From positions 1-51,670 of the forward strand of contig NZ_QOVY01000019.1 of assembly GCF_003932955.1 (NCBI RefSeq): a stretch of 51,670 nt of DNA, read 5' to 3'. The DNA is from Chryseobacterium sp. SC28. GTDB taxonomy: Bacteria; Bacteroidota; Bacteroidia; Flavobacteriales; Weeksellaceae. The notes under the pieces are model-generated. The model made no database searches. It was not told where the DNA came from and saw nothing but the letters and a program-made list of their open reading frames with translations. A program made the translations under genes and the position numbers. The stretch's first letter is position 1. Every line of letters begins with the position of its first letter. Below, one piece after another: positions 35,790 through 44,534 of this stretch.

Positions 35790-35902
35790 AATTTCTAATT
35801 CTTCAAAAACTCTTCCACATCTTTACAAAGTTCCTCTGCCCTTTCAACCGGTACGCCTGCGAAGCAACTTTGCATATTTTGAATTATAGCGTAAGAAATT
35901 AG
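35790..35902 (-). pseudogene. Possible 3' remnant of a lost gene
   Basis: The minus strand between the GH25 and ABC-F genes carries a short open frame of about 35 codons ending SCFAGVPVERAEELCKDVEE plus FLKN and a stop. The residue pattern looks like the helical C-terminus of a real protein, but a TGA lies just upstream and no domain is present. I do not recognise it. It may be a decayed gene end or chance. Confidence 0.25.
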
Positions 35903-35946
35903 TACTCATTTTTCCCAAAAGCATCGCTTTACGGATGGCAAATCCG

Positions 35947-35954
35947 TATTTTTG
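35947..35954 (+). promoter_or_regulatory. Promoter -7 box of the ABC-F gene
   Basis: TATTTTTG, 36 bp before the ATG at 35991. It overlaps a 7-bp hairpin TACGGAT/ATCCGTA (35930-35948) that could be a terminator for upstream transcription. Confidence 0.4.
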
Positions 35955-35990
35955 CAACTCAAATAATATTCCTCATTTATCCATCCAAAA

Positions 35991-37883
35991 ATGAATTACG
36001 TTTCTGCAGAAAATCTTAGCAAATCTTACGGCGTCAAAGTTCTGTTCAAAAATATTAGCTTCCACGTGAACGAAGGCGACAAAATTGCCATCGTTGCCAA
36101 AAACGGAAGCGGAAAATCAACACTTCTGAAAATCCTGATGGGAAAAGAAATCGCGGATGGCGGCGAAGTGGTTATTAACAAAGACATTCAGGTTGTTTTG
36201 TTCGACCAAGAAATTGACTTTGACCCCAAACTTTCTGTCGAAGAATTTATGATGACTTTGGATTCTGCGCCTATTCTCGCTTTGAAAAAGTACCATCACG
36301 CTTTGACCTCGGAGAATCCGGATGATATGGAAACGGCTTTGGCTGAGATGGAAATCCACAAAGCCTGGGATCTGGAAAATGAAATGGAACAGATTCTTAC
36401 TCAGCTGAAAATCACAGATCTATCTGCGAAAATGGGAACGCTTTCCGGAGGACAAATCAAAAGAATTGCGTTGGCAAAACTCCTGACAGAAACCAGAGCG
36501 GAACATCGCCACACGCTTTTGATTATGGATGAGCCGACCAACCACCTGGATGTGGAAATGGTAGAATGGCTGGAAAATTATCTCGGTAAAGCGAAAATAA
36601 CCTTGCTTCTTGTGACGCACGACCGCTATTTCCTGGATGCCGTTTGTGATAAAATCTGGGAAATGGAAGACGGAAATCTCTATCTCCACAACGGAAGTTA
36701 TGCGACTTATCTTGAAAACAAAATGATCCGCGAAGACAATCTGAACTCGACAATCGACAAAGCCAACAACCTATACAGAAAGGAATTGGAATGGATGAGA
36801 AGGCAACCCAAAGCGAGAACCACGAAATCAAAATCCCGCCAAGACGACTTCTACGAAACGGAAAAAGTAGCCAAAACCGACACGCGAAAACAAACTTTGG
36901 AATTGGATTTCGAAATGAAAAGACTGGGAAACAAAATCCTGGAACTTCGGAATATTAATAAAAGTTTTGGAGAGAAAGTCTTGTTCCGAGATTTTTCTTA
37001 TCAATTTCAAAGAGGTGAGAAAGTGGGGATCGTTGGGAAAAATGGTGCCGGAAAATCTACTTTGCTTAATATTATTCAAGGTTTGGAGCCTCAAGATTCT
37101 GGCGAGATTGAAACCGGAGAGACGATTAAATTCGGATATTTCGCCCAGAAAGGACTTCAATATAAAGAAGACGAGCGCGTCATTGATTTTATTAAAGAAA
37201 TTGGAGAGAATTTCCCTTTGGCTAATGGAAAAACAATCTCTGCTTCTCAGTTTCTAAGGTTATTCTTGTTTGATGACCAAACGCAATATTCGCCGATTTC
37301 AAAACTTTCCGGAGGAGAAAAACGCCGTTTGCACTTGATGTACATTCTTTATCAAAACCCGAATTTTCTGATTTTTGATGAGCCTACAAATGATCTGGAT
37401 CTACCGACTTTGACGGTTCTTGAAAACTTTTTGCAGAATTTCCAGGGAAGTTTAATCATCGTTTCTCACGACCGATATTTTATGGACAGAATTGTAGATC
37501 ACGTTTTGGCTTTTGAAGGCGACGGTAAAATCAAGGAATTTGTAGGGAACTTTTCCGAGTATAGAGAAAATCTTAAGAGCGAAGAGAAAAGTCCGAAAAC
37601 TGAAACTCCAAAAGTTGAAAAGCTTGAAGCTCCAAAGGAAAGTTCTGCTGCGGTGCTGACAAATTCCATATCCAAAAAGAAATTATCTTTCAAAGAACAA
37701 AACGAGTTGGAAACCATCGAGAAAGAAATGCCGAAGCTGGAAGAAAAAAGAAACAAAATTCTGGAGCAAATCAGTGATCAAACCGATTATGACAAAATCG
37801 CTAAATTTTCTTCCGATTTGAAAGAAATTTCTGAAAAGTTGGAAAATCTGGAACTTCGCTGGCTGGAATTGCAGGAAAACTAA
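35991..37883 (+). CDS. ABC-F family ATPase, Uup-like
   Basis: Soluble protein of 630 residues with two ATP-binding domains and no membrane part. Walker A: AKNGSGKST and GKNGAGKST. Signature motifs: LSGGQIKR and LSGGEKRR. Walker B: LLIMDEPTNHLD and FLIFDEPTNDLD. An ABC-F linker lies between (about residues 245-310), and the last 90 residues form a charged coiled coil (ELETIEKEMPKLEEKRNKIL), as in Uup. Such proteins act on ribosomes or DNA repair intermediates. Confidence 0.93.
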   Translation: MNYVSAENLSKSYGVKVLFKNISFHVNEGDKIAIVAKNGSGKSTLLKILMGKEIADGGEVVINKDIQVVLFDQEIDFDPKLSVEEFMMTLDSAPILALKKYHHALTSENPDDMETALAEMEIHKAWDLENEMEQILTQLKITDLSAKMGTLSGGQIKRIALAKLLTETRAEHRHTLLIMDEPTNHLDVEMVEWLENYLGKAKITLLLVTHDRYFLDAVCDKIWEMEDGNLYLHNGSYATYLENKMIREDNLNSTIDKANNLYRKELEWMRRQPKARTTKSKSRQDDFYETEKVAKTDTRKQTLELDFEMKRLGNKILELRNINKSFGEKVLFRDFSYQFQRGEKVGIVGKNGAGKSTLLNIIQGLEPQDSGEIETGETIKFGYFAQKGLQYKEDERVIDFIKEIGENFPLANGKTISASQFLRLFLFDDQTQYSPISKLSGGEKRRLHLMYILYQNPNFLIFDEPTNDLDLPTLTVLENFLQNFQGSLIIVSHDRYFMDRIVDHVLAFEGDGKIKEFVGNFSEYRENLKSEEKSPKTETPKVEKLEAPKESSAAVLTNSISKKKLSFKEQNELETIEKEMPKLEEKRNKILEQISDQTDYDKIAKFSSDLKEISEKLENLELRWLELQEN

Positions 37884-37940
37884 CAAATATCATATTTTTA
37901 AATCATCTAATAATCAATATCTTACAATTATTTATTAATC

Positions 37941-38022
37941 TTATTTAGAATTAATTAAAATAATATTTGCAAATCTTAACATTTATTTTACATTTGCACT
38001 TGTTTTTAATAATTCTAAATAA
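37941..38022. promoter_or_regulatory. Two inverted Fur-like boxes around the receptor promoter
   Basis: TTATTTAGAATTA (37941-37953) is repeated perfectly in inverse as TAATTCTAAATAA (38010-38022). Similarity continues beyond the 13 bp (TTAAAA). One site is upstream of the -33 element and the other between the start of transcription and the ATG, as expected for iron-dependent repression. Confidence 0.55.
37966..37996 (+). promoter_or_regulatory. Promoter of the TonB-dependent receptor gene
   Basis: TTTG, 19 bp, TACATTTG: a perfect Bacteroidota promoter, 29 bp before the ATG. Confidence 0.8.
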
Positions 38023-38025
38023 ACT

Positions 38026-40281
38026 ATGATAAAGCGATTTTTAGTGTCCGGCTGTGTACTGATTTCCCTGTCTCAATTTGCTCAAAAAGGCAAGCCCAAA
38101 GAAAGCGATACCATCAAAATCCAACAGATCGAAGACGTCGCTCTGCATAAAACGGACAACCCAAACAGGGCAAAAATATCAACTTCCAAATCGAATCTTA
38201 CGACAATGGAAAATCCGCAGCCGATTTCTATTGTGACCCACGAGATCATCGAGCAGCAGCAAATGAGACAACTTTCGGAAGTGATCCAGAATGTTAATGG
38301 ACTATACGTGACCTCGTCTCGAGGAAATTCTCAAGCGAGTTTTGGCGGCAGAGGATTTACATTTGGTTCAGAAAATATCTTTAAAAACGGGGCGCGAATC
38401 AACAGCGGCGTGAACCCGGAAGTCTCGGGCTTGGAACGTGTGGAAGTGCTGAAAGGTGCCACTGCCTTGCTGTACGGAAATGTGGCGGCCGGCGGCATTA
38501 TTAATATGATTACCAAAAAACCGCTCTTCAAATCGGGCGGCACGCTGGGTTTCTCGGCAGGAAGTTGGGATGTGTATAAACCGACGGTGGATTTTTACGG
38601 ACCGTTGACAGACAAAATAGCTTTCCGCGTGAACGGCACTTACGAGAAGGCAAACAGCTTTCGTGATGTTGTGAATTCTGAAAAATATTATTTCAACCCT
38701 TCCTTTGCTTTCAATATCGGCTCCAAAACGCAGATTATCGTAGAAGCCGATTACCTCAGCAACAACTTTACGCCCGATTTTGGACTCGGAACTTTGGAAA
38801 ATCCTGATAAAAGCTATTCGCTAAACACGATAAGCCCGATCAGCACCTTCTTTGGTACGGAATGGCAATATCAAAAAATTGAGCAGGCTGCTTCAGACAT
38901 CATTCTCAATCATCAGTTTAATGAAAAATGGACTTTGAACGCGGTCGTGAGCTATCAAAACTACACCAAAGATTATTTCTCTACAGAACGCACGACTTGG
39001 ACTCTAAGCAACAACCGATACCGATGGCGAAGAAATCTCAACAGAACCTACAACGAGCAAAATTACAACAGTGCGCAAGTCAACCTCAATGGTGAATTCT
39101 CCACGGGTAAAGTCAATCACAAAATTTTAATGGGTGCAGATGCTGATTATTTGACATCTGATTCGTATACGTATTACGACCCCAACAGAAACAATGCGGT
39201 TTACGGAACGTCCTACTATTTTGGAACCAACGGCGATGCGGGCGGCTATGTTTATCTGGATGACCCCAATTCTTGGAAGGGAGGCATGATGCCAAGTTCC
39301 AACAAATATGACAAAACCAGAATCCCCACAAGAAGAATCGGCTTTTATGCTCAGGATTTCATCAGCCTTACCGAAAAATGGAAAGTGCTTGCCGGGCTCC
39401 GATATTCCTATTTAGAAAACAAAACCACTTTGGTGACCAATTTTTTAAGCAATTCCAAAATCGGGAAGGATAATTCTGCGACGGCTGACCGAGCGTTTTC
39501 GCCAAAAGCAGGCTTGGTGTTTGTCCCCAATGATAATCTATCCCTATTTGCCACCTACACCAATTCCTTCTCTCCAAACACAGGCCGCGATGTCTCAACG
39601 GATTCAGGATTGCAACCCAGCATCATCGACCAGTTTGAAGTGGGAATCAAAAAAAATATCTGGAGAAATGCTGTCGCTTTCAATATCACAGCTTATCAAA
39701 TCCTGAACAGAAATTTCTATCAGCAAGCTCAATTTCTGAGCAACGGCGAGGCGAATAGTGATGCCAATATCAAGGAGTTTGCGGGACAATTGCTTAGCCG
39801 AGGTGTGGAGGCAGACATTACCGGCAATCCAAGCCAAAATCTTTCCCTCATCGCTGGATTTTCCTATAACCACGCAGTGTACAAAGATACGCCCGAACTT
39901 TTTGGCTATGTAGAAAACCAAAGAGCCGTGAGAACGCCAGCAACCACGGTGAATGGCTCTGTTTTCTACACTTTTGACCAATGGATTAAGGGTCTCAAAG
40001 TTGGCGGAACTTACTATTTCATCGGCGATAGGCTGGCTGGCTGGAATGACACCAAAACAGGAGCCAACAGTTTGGAAGCAAGAAATGGCGTTTCGAGGAT
40101 TTTCAAGCTGAAAGATTACAATATCTTCGATTTATCGATAGGTTACGAATGCAAAAAATTCCTGATACAAGGGAAGATTGGAAATCTTTTCGATACCGAG
40201 AATTACACGGTTCACGAGAACTATTCCGTCAATCCGATAATGCCCCGAAATTATTATTTGACCTTGAGTTATAAACTGTAA
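38026..40281 (+). CDS. TonB-dependent siderophore receptor
   Basis: Outer-membrane ferric-siderophore importer of 751 residues. The signal peptide is MIKRFLVSGCVLISLSQFAQ. The plug domain shows NPQPISIVTHEIIEQQQMRQ, LSEVIQNVNGLYV and the typical GLERVEVLKGATALLYGNVA, AAGGIINMITKKP. The rest is a 22-strand-type barrel ending YYLTLSYKL with a terminal aromatic/hydrophobic residue pattern. No N-terminal carboxypeptidase-like or secretin domain, so it is of the FhuA/FecA siderophore class without signalling. It is followed by a PepSY gene. Confidence 0.93.
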   Translation: MIKRFLVSGCVLISLSQFAQKGKPKESDTIKIQQIEDVALHKTDNPNRAKISTSKSNLTTMENPQPISIVTHEIIEQQQMRQLSEVIQNVNGLYVTSSRGNSQASFGGRGFTFGSENIFKNGARINSGVNPEVSGLERVEVLKGATALLYGNVAAGGIINMITKKPLFKSGGTLGFSAGSWDVYKPTVDFYGPLTDKIAFRVNGTYEKANSFRDVVNSEKYYFNPSFAFNIGSKTQIIVEADYLSNNFTPDFGLGTLENPDKSYSLNTISPISTFFGTEWQYQKIEQAASDIILNHQFNEKWTLNAVVSYQNYTKDYFSTERTTWTLSNNRYRWRRNLNRTYNEQNYNSAQVNLNGEFSTGKVNHKILMGADADYLTSDSYTYYDPNRNNAVYGTSYYFGTNGDAGGYVYLDDPNSWKGGMMPSSNKYDKTRIPTRRIGFYAQDFISLTEKWKVLAGLRYSYLENKTTLVTNFLSNSKIGKDNSATADRAFSPKAGLVFVPNDNLSLFATYTNSFSPNTGRDVSTDSGLQPSIIDQFEVGIKKNIWRNAVAFNITAYQILNRNFYQQAQFLSNGEANSDANIKEFAGQLLSRGVEADITGNPSQNLSLIAGFSYNHAVYKDTPELFGYVENQRAVRTPATTVNGSVFYTFDQWIKGLKVGGTYYFIGDRLAGWNDTKTGANSLEARNGVSRIFKLKDYNIFDLSIGYECKKFLIQGKIGNLFDTENYTVHENYSVNPIMPRNYYLTLSYKL

Positions 40282-40361
40282 ATTCTAATTTCCAACATTC
40301 ATCTTTCATAATCGCCGACCAATTGCAAATTTGTATTTTCTAAAATGAAATTAATATAATA

Positions 40362-40877
40362 ATGGACAAAATAAAGAACACCAAAACTTTTATGAGAATC
40401 GTACACCGCTATCTGGGCTATTTTTTAGCCGGCATTATGGTGGTTTATTCCATCAGCGGCATCCTCCTGATTTATAGAGATACCGACTTTCTCAAGAAAG
40501 AAAATAAATACGAGAAAAAATTCGAGCCCAATCTGACGCCGAAAAAACTGGGCAAGGAGATCAAAATAAAAGGTTTTGAAGTAGAAAGAACGGAAGGTGA
40601 CCTAATGTACTTCAAACAAGGCACTTACAATAGAAAAACCGGCGAAGCCCAATACAGCAAGAAGGAGTTGCCGTTTGTGTGGGACAAAATGACAAAGCTT
40701 CACAAAGCGGAATCCAAAAATCCGCTTTCACCACTGAACACATTTTTTGGAGTATCGCTTTTCTTTTTTGTCTTATCCAGCTTCTGGATGTTCCCGCCAA
40801 AGTCCAAGATTTTTAGAAAGGGAATGATCTTCGCGGCGATTGGTTTTGCTGTTGCTTTGTTTTTGACGTTTTTGTAA
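40362..40877 (+). CDS. PepSY-associated membrane protein
   Basis: The 171-residue product has an N-terminal membrane helix (YLGYFLAGIMVVYSISGILL) preceded by RIVHRYLG, a periplasmic part, and two C-terminal helices (FFGVSLFFFVLSSFWMF; MIFAAIGFAVALFLTF). This layout is that of short PepSY-TM proteins near siderophore receptors, where larger relatives reduce ferric siderophores. It lies 80 bp after the receptor gene and only 13 bp from the converging permease gene. Confidence 0.8.
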   Translation: MDKIKNTKTFMRIVHRYLGYFLAGIMVVYSISGILLIYRDTDFLKKENKYEKKFEPNLTPKKLGKEIKIKGFEVERTEGDLMYFKQGTYNRKTGEAQYSKKELPFVWDKMTKLHKAESKNPLSPLNTFFGVSLFFFVLSSFWMFPPKSKIFRKGMIFAAIGFAVALFLTFL

Positions 40878-40890
40878 AAACTAATTCCAA

Positions 40891-42183
40891 TTATAGAACG
40901 TGAAATGTTTTAAGCAAGACATTTAAACTCCAAATGATAACAATCGCTCCAACGCCGATGAACATTGCCTTCACAGGCAATTTTCCGGCTAATCTTGCGG
41001 CGACAGGAGCGGCCAAAACGCCACCAAGAATCAATCCCGCAATCAATTGCCAATGGCTGATTCCTATCACTGAAAAGAAGGTCAATGCGCTGGCGAACGT
41101 GACGAAGAACTCAGTCAAACTCACAGTTCCGATAACGTAGCGAGGTGTTTTTCCTTTTGAAATCAAAGTGGATGTGACGAGCGGTCCCCATCCGCCACCG
41201 CCGAATGAATCTAAAAATCCGCCTGCGCCCGCCAACCAACCAACTCGTTTGGTTTTCTTGCGTGTCTTATTCTTTTTGAATGCATTTAGCAAAATTCTAA
41301 TCCCCAAGATGAAAGTGTAGAACGCAAGAATGGGCTTGATAATCACTGCATATTTTTCGCCCAGATAAGACAACATCAAAGCGCCCAAGATGGCTCCCAA
41401 AACGCCTGGAATCAGAATATTTTTGAATAATTTTTTGTTGATATTCCCAAATTTGTAGTGGCTGAAGCCCGAGACTCCGCTGGAAAACATCTCTGCGGTG
41501 TGGATGCTGCTGCTGATGGCAGGCAAAGGAATCCCTATGTACAGCAATGCTGCGGTGCAAGTCACGCCATAGCCCATTCCCAAAGCACCATCGATCAGTT
41601 GCGCTAAAAAACCGACCAGAAAAAGCCAAAAAAAACGTTCGTCTGTATTGGCATTCAAATATTGATAAGCGACTTCCAGATCTTTGAAGCCGATGTAAAA
41701 CGAAAGAATGTTGCCAATGAGAAGCAATACAAAAGCCAGAAAACAAACAGTGGCTATCCTGCGCCATTTCTTTTCGTTATTAATTGGAAAAAGCGTTTTC
41801 TCTACGTTCGGATCTGTTGCCGTGCGTAGGAAAAAATCGCTTTCCATCGGGAAATTGGGAGCATAATAAAGTTTTTTATGTTTCTTTAAAGTTGAAATAA
41901 TCGCTTGATCCTGAGTTTCGTTCTCCGTAGCTACGATGAAAAGATCCGCAATTTCCGTATACTTATCTTGGAAATCATCATTGATAATCTTCACCGATGT
42001 GTTCTCCAACAACAGATTTTTGAGATCGTCGGACAGTCTTTTTGCCACGATAGAAATGTCTGTCTCGGGCATATTCTGCATCAGATCATTGAGCTGTTCG
42101 GAAGCCAGTTTTCCGCCGCCGATTATCAAAATATTATTGGTAGAAGCATTGATGAAGATGGGCAGTGAGATCTGGCTGGTCAC
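40891..42183 (-). CDS. TauE/SafE-type permease fused to a degenerate siroheme-synthase-like domain
   Basis: The 430-residue product has two parts. Residues 1-130 resemble the NAD-binding half of CysG/Met8 (LPIFINASTNNILIIGGGKL, DLFIVATENETQDQAI), but the segment matching the catalytic NVVDxP reads YAPNFP, with Asn where Asp is expected, and the dimerisation half is missing. Residues about 135-430 form an eight-helix TauE/SafE permease with the repeat motif GALGMGYG and later DSFGGGGWGP. TauE/SafE proteins move sulfite, sulfate or sulfonates. It lies 19 bp after cysN, so sulfate or sulfite transport is likely. Confidence 0.85.
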   Translation of the reverse strand: MTSQISLPIFINASTNNILIIGGGKLASEQLNDLMQNMPETDISIVAKRLSDDLKNLLLENTSVKIINDDFQDKYTEIADLFIVATENETQDQAIISTLKKHKKLYYAPNFPMESDFFLRTATDPNVEKTLFPINNEKKWRRIATVCFLAFVLLLIGNILSFYIGFKDLEVAYQYLNANTDERFFWLFLVGFLAQLIDGALGMGYGVTCTAALLYIGIPLPAISSSIHTAEMFSSGVSGFSHYKFGNINKKLFKNILIPGVLGAILGALMLSYLGEKYAVIIKPILAFYTFILGIRILLNAFKKNKTRKKTKRVGWLAGAGGFLDSFGGGGWGPLVTSTLISKGKTPRYVIGTVSLTEFFVTFASALTFFSVIGISHWQLIAGLILGGVLAAPVAARLAGKLPVKAMFIGVGAIVIIWSLNVLLKTFHVL

Positions 42184-42202
42184 GGTTCTGTTTTTTAGGA
42201 AA

Positions 42203-43441
42203 TTATTGAATCAAACCTGCGCCCACGGTGACAAAGCTGGTTTCATCAATGAAGATGATGCCACCGTTGGAAGCCAAGTCTTTGTAAGGATCGAAGGGGA
42301 AAGGTTTTGCCGTCTTGAGTTTCAGTTTTACGATTTCATTCAGGGAAACCTGCTCCACTTCTTGTTTTTCCAAACTGTTGACGTCCAACTTATATTCGAT
42401 CTCGCGGATGACGGCTTTGGTCTGCATCGCATTGTTCTGAATGAGATATTTGGAACCAACTTTCAAGGGTTTCTCGCCCATCCAACAGACCAGAACTTCC
42501 AATTCCTGCTCGAGTTTGGGTAGATCATTGGATTTTACAATCAAATCGCCACGGCTGATATCGACATCGTCTTTCAAATGCAGAATAGCACTTTGAGGTG
42601 CAAACGCTTCATCAACCTGTTGCTGATTAACTTCTATTGCCGAAATTTCGCTTTGAGACCCGGAAGGTAACACGGTAACGGCATCGCCCACTTTGTAAAT
42701 TCCGCTCGTGATTTTTCCGGAGTAGCCGCGGTAGTCGTGATATTCCTCCGACTGTGGCCGAATCACATATTGAACCGGGAATCTGGCTTTTTCCAAATTG
42801 ATGGTGCTTTGCAATTCTACGGTTTCCAAATGATCCAATAAGGTTTTGCCATCGTACCAAGAGAGATTTTCGGAGATATCTACGATATTATCACCTTTCA
42901 AAGCACTGATGGGGATATAAACCACATTTTTAAGACTCAACTGATCTGCCATTTGGGAATATTCCTGCTTAATTTTATTAAAAATATCTTTGGAATAATT
43001 AACCAAATCCAACTTGTTGATGGCCACCACCACGTTGGGAATATTGAGCAAGGATGCAATGATGGAATGCCGCTTGGTCTGCTCGATAATGCCGTTGCGC
43101 GCATCGATGAGAATAATTATTAAAGCGGCATTGCTGGCTCCCGTGATCATATTTCGGGTATATTGCACGTGGCCCGGCGCATCTGCGATGATGAATTTGC
43201 GTTTTGGGGTTGAGAAATATTTGTATGCGACATCAATCGTAATGCCCTGCTCTCTTTCGGCACGCAGGCCGTCGGTCAGCAAAGCCAAATCAAGTTCGCC
43301 GTCGTTTTTGAACTTGCTGGCGCGTTCTACGGCTTCCAGCTGATCGATAAGGATATTCTTGCTATCGTACAATAATCTGCCAATCAGGGTACTTTTTCCG
43401 TCGTCTACGCTTCCGGCAGTTATAAATCTCAATATGTCCAT
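42203..43441 (-). CDS. cysN: Sulfate adenylyltransferase subunit 1 (GTPase)
   Basis: GTP-driven subunit of ATP sulfurylase, 412 residues, EF-Tu-like. G-motifs: GSVDDGKSTLIGRLLYDSK, DAPGHVQYTRNM and NKLDLV; then ERGITIDVAYKYF-type sequence (here EQGITIDVAYKYF). No APS kinase domain is fused at the C-terminus, in line with a pathway that reduces APS directly. It works with CysD, encoded 169 bp upstream. Confidence 0.95.
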   Translation of the reverse strand: MDILRFITAGSVDDGKSTLIGRLLYDSKNILIDQLEAVERASKFKNDGELDLALLTDGLRAEREQGITIDVAYKYFSTPKRKFIIADAPGHVQYTRNMITGASNAALIIILIDARNGIIEQTKRHSIIASLLNIPNVVVAINKLDLVNYSKDIFNKIKQEYSQMADQLSLKNVVYIPISALKGDNIVDISENLSWYDGKTLLDHLETVELQSTINLEKARFPVQYVIRPQSEEYHDYRGYSGKITSGIYKVGDAVTVLPSGSQSEISAIEVNQQQVDEAFAPQSAILHLKDDVDISRGDLIVKSNDLPKLEQELEVLVCWMGEKPLKVGSKYLIQNNAMQTKAVIREIEYKLDVNSLEKQEVEQVSLNEIVKLKLKTAKPFPFDPYKDLASNGGIIFIDETSFVTVGAGLIQ

Positions 43442-43512
43442 TTTTTTTGTCAGTTGTTGGTTGATGGTTGCTCGTTTTTTTTTGAAGCTCAGTTTGCAGA
43501 GAATTGCTCAAT

Positions 43513-43597
43513 AGCCCTGATGGTAGCGGCATCCTTTTGCTTTTTTTTCACCTATGAAAAAGCAAAAGATATAGCGGACAGCAGGTTCCCGGCTCCT
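43513..43597. repeat. Intergenic stem element, copy B
   Basis: In the cysD-cysN spacer: AGCCCTGATGGTAGCGGCA, stem CTTTTGCTTTTT/AAAAAGCAAAAG, then GATATAGCGGACAGCAGG and GGCTCCTT. Same layout as the copy at 27437-27519, but one stem pair is G-C here and T-A there. Confidence 0.7.
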
Positions 43598-43610
43598 TAT
43601 TATTAATCTT

Positions 43611-44519
43611 TTAGAAGTAACCGGCTTTTTTGCGATCTTCCATTGCCGCTTCGGAAGTTCTGTCGTCTATTCTGGTTTCGCCTCTTTCGCTGGTTTTGGT
43701 GGTGATGATCTCTGCAATGACTTGTTCCAAATTTGTTGCGGTGGACAAAACGGCTGCGGTGCAAGTCATATCGCCGACGGTTCTGTAGCGCACACTTTCT
43801 GTGGTGACGACGTCGTTTTCGTCAAGGTTTACAAACTCGTTCATGGCGATCAACTGATTGTCGAAATGGAGAACTTCTCTCTGATGGGCAAAATAAATGG
43901 CGGGAAGCCGAATTTTTTCTTTCAGGATGTAATTCCATACGTCCAATTCGGTCCAGTTGCTGATGGGGAAAGCCCGCACCTGCTCGCCTTTGTGAATTTT
44001 TCCGTTGTAGGTATTCCAAAGTTCGGGGCGTTGCAATTTCGGGTCCCATTGTCCAAAATCATCGCGAACGGAGAAAATTCTTTCCTTGGCTCTGGCTTTT
44101 TCTTCGTCTCGCCGTCCGCCTCCGATGCAGCAGTCGAATTCAAATTCTTCCACGGTGTCCAAGAGAGTAAACGTTTGCAAGGCATTTCTGCTTGGTAATT
44201 TGCCTTTTGGTTCGGTCAAAGATTTGTTTTTGATCGTGTCTTCTACTTTTCGAACGATGAGTTTCTCTCCGATGCTTTCGACTAATTGGTCTCGATAATC
44301 CAGCACTTCCGGGAAATTATGACCGGTATCGATATGAACCAATGGAAACGGAAACTTGCCGGGGCGGAAAGCCTTCAATGCCAGATGAACGAGCGTAATG
44401 CTGTCTTTGCCACCGCTGAAAAGCAAAGCAGGCCGCTCAAACTGACCTGCGACTTCCCGGAAAATATGAATAGCCTCGGACTCTAGCTGCTCTAGATAAT
44501 CCAGATGATATTTTGACAT
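43611..44519 (-). CDS. cysD: Sulfate adenylyltransferase subunit 2
   Basis: Catalytic ATP sulfurylase subunit of 302 residues in the PP-loop family: ATP site LLFSGGKDSITLVHLALKAF, FDCCIGGGRRDEEKARAKER, then RAFPISNWTELDVWNYI and RYRTVGDMTCT. It forms APS from ATP and sulfate with CysN. It follows cysH by 15 bp in the same operon. Confidence 0.96.
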   Translation of the reverse strand: MSKYHLDYLEQLESEAIHIFREVAGQFERPALLFSGGKDSITLVHLALKAFRPGKFPFPLVHIDTGHNFPEVLDYRDQLVESIGEKLIVRKVEDTIKNKSLTEPKGKLPSRNALQTFTLLDTVEEFEFDCCIGGGRRDEEKARAKERIFSVRDDFGQWDPKLQRPELWNTYNGKIHKGEQVRAFPISNWTELDVWNYILKEKIRLPAIYFAHQREVLHFDNQLIAMNEFVNLDENDVVTTESVRYRTVGDMTCTAAVLSTATNLEQVIAEIITTKTSERGETRIDDRTSEAAMEDRKKAGYF

Positions 44520-44534
44520 TGAATGCTAATGTTT

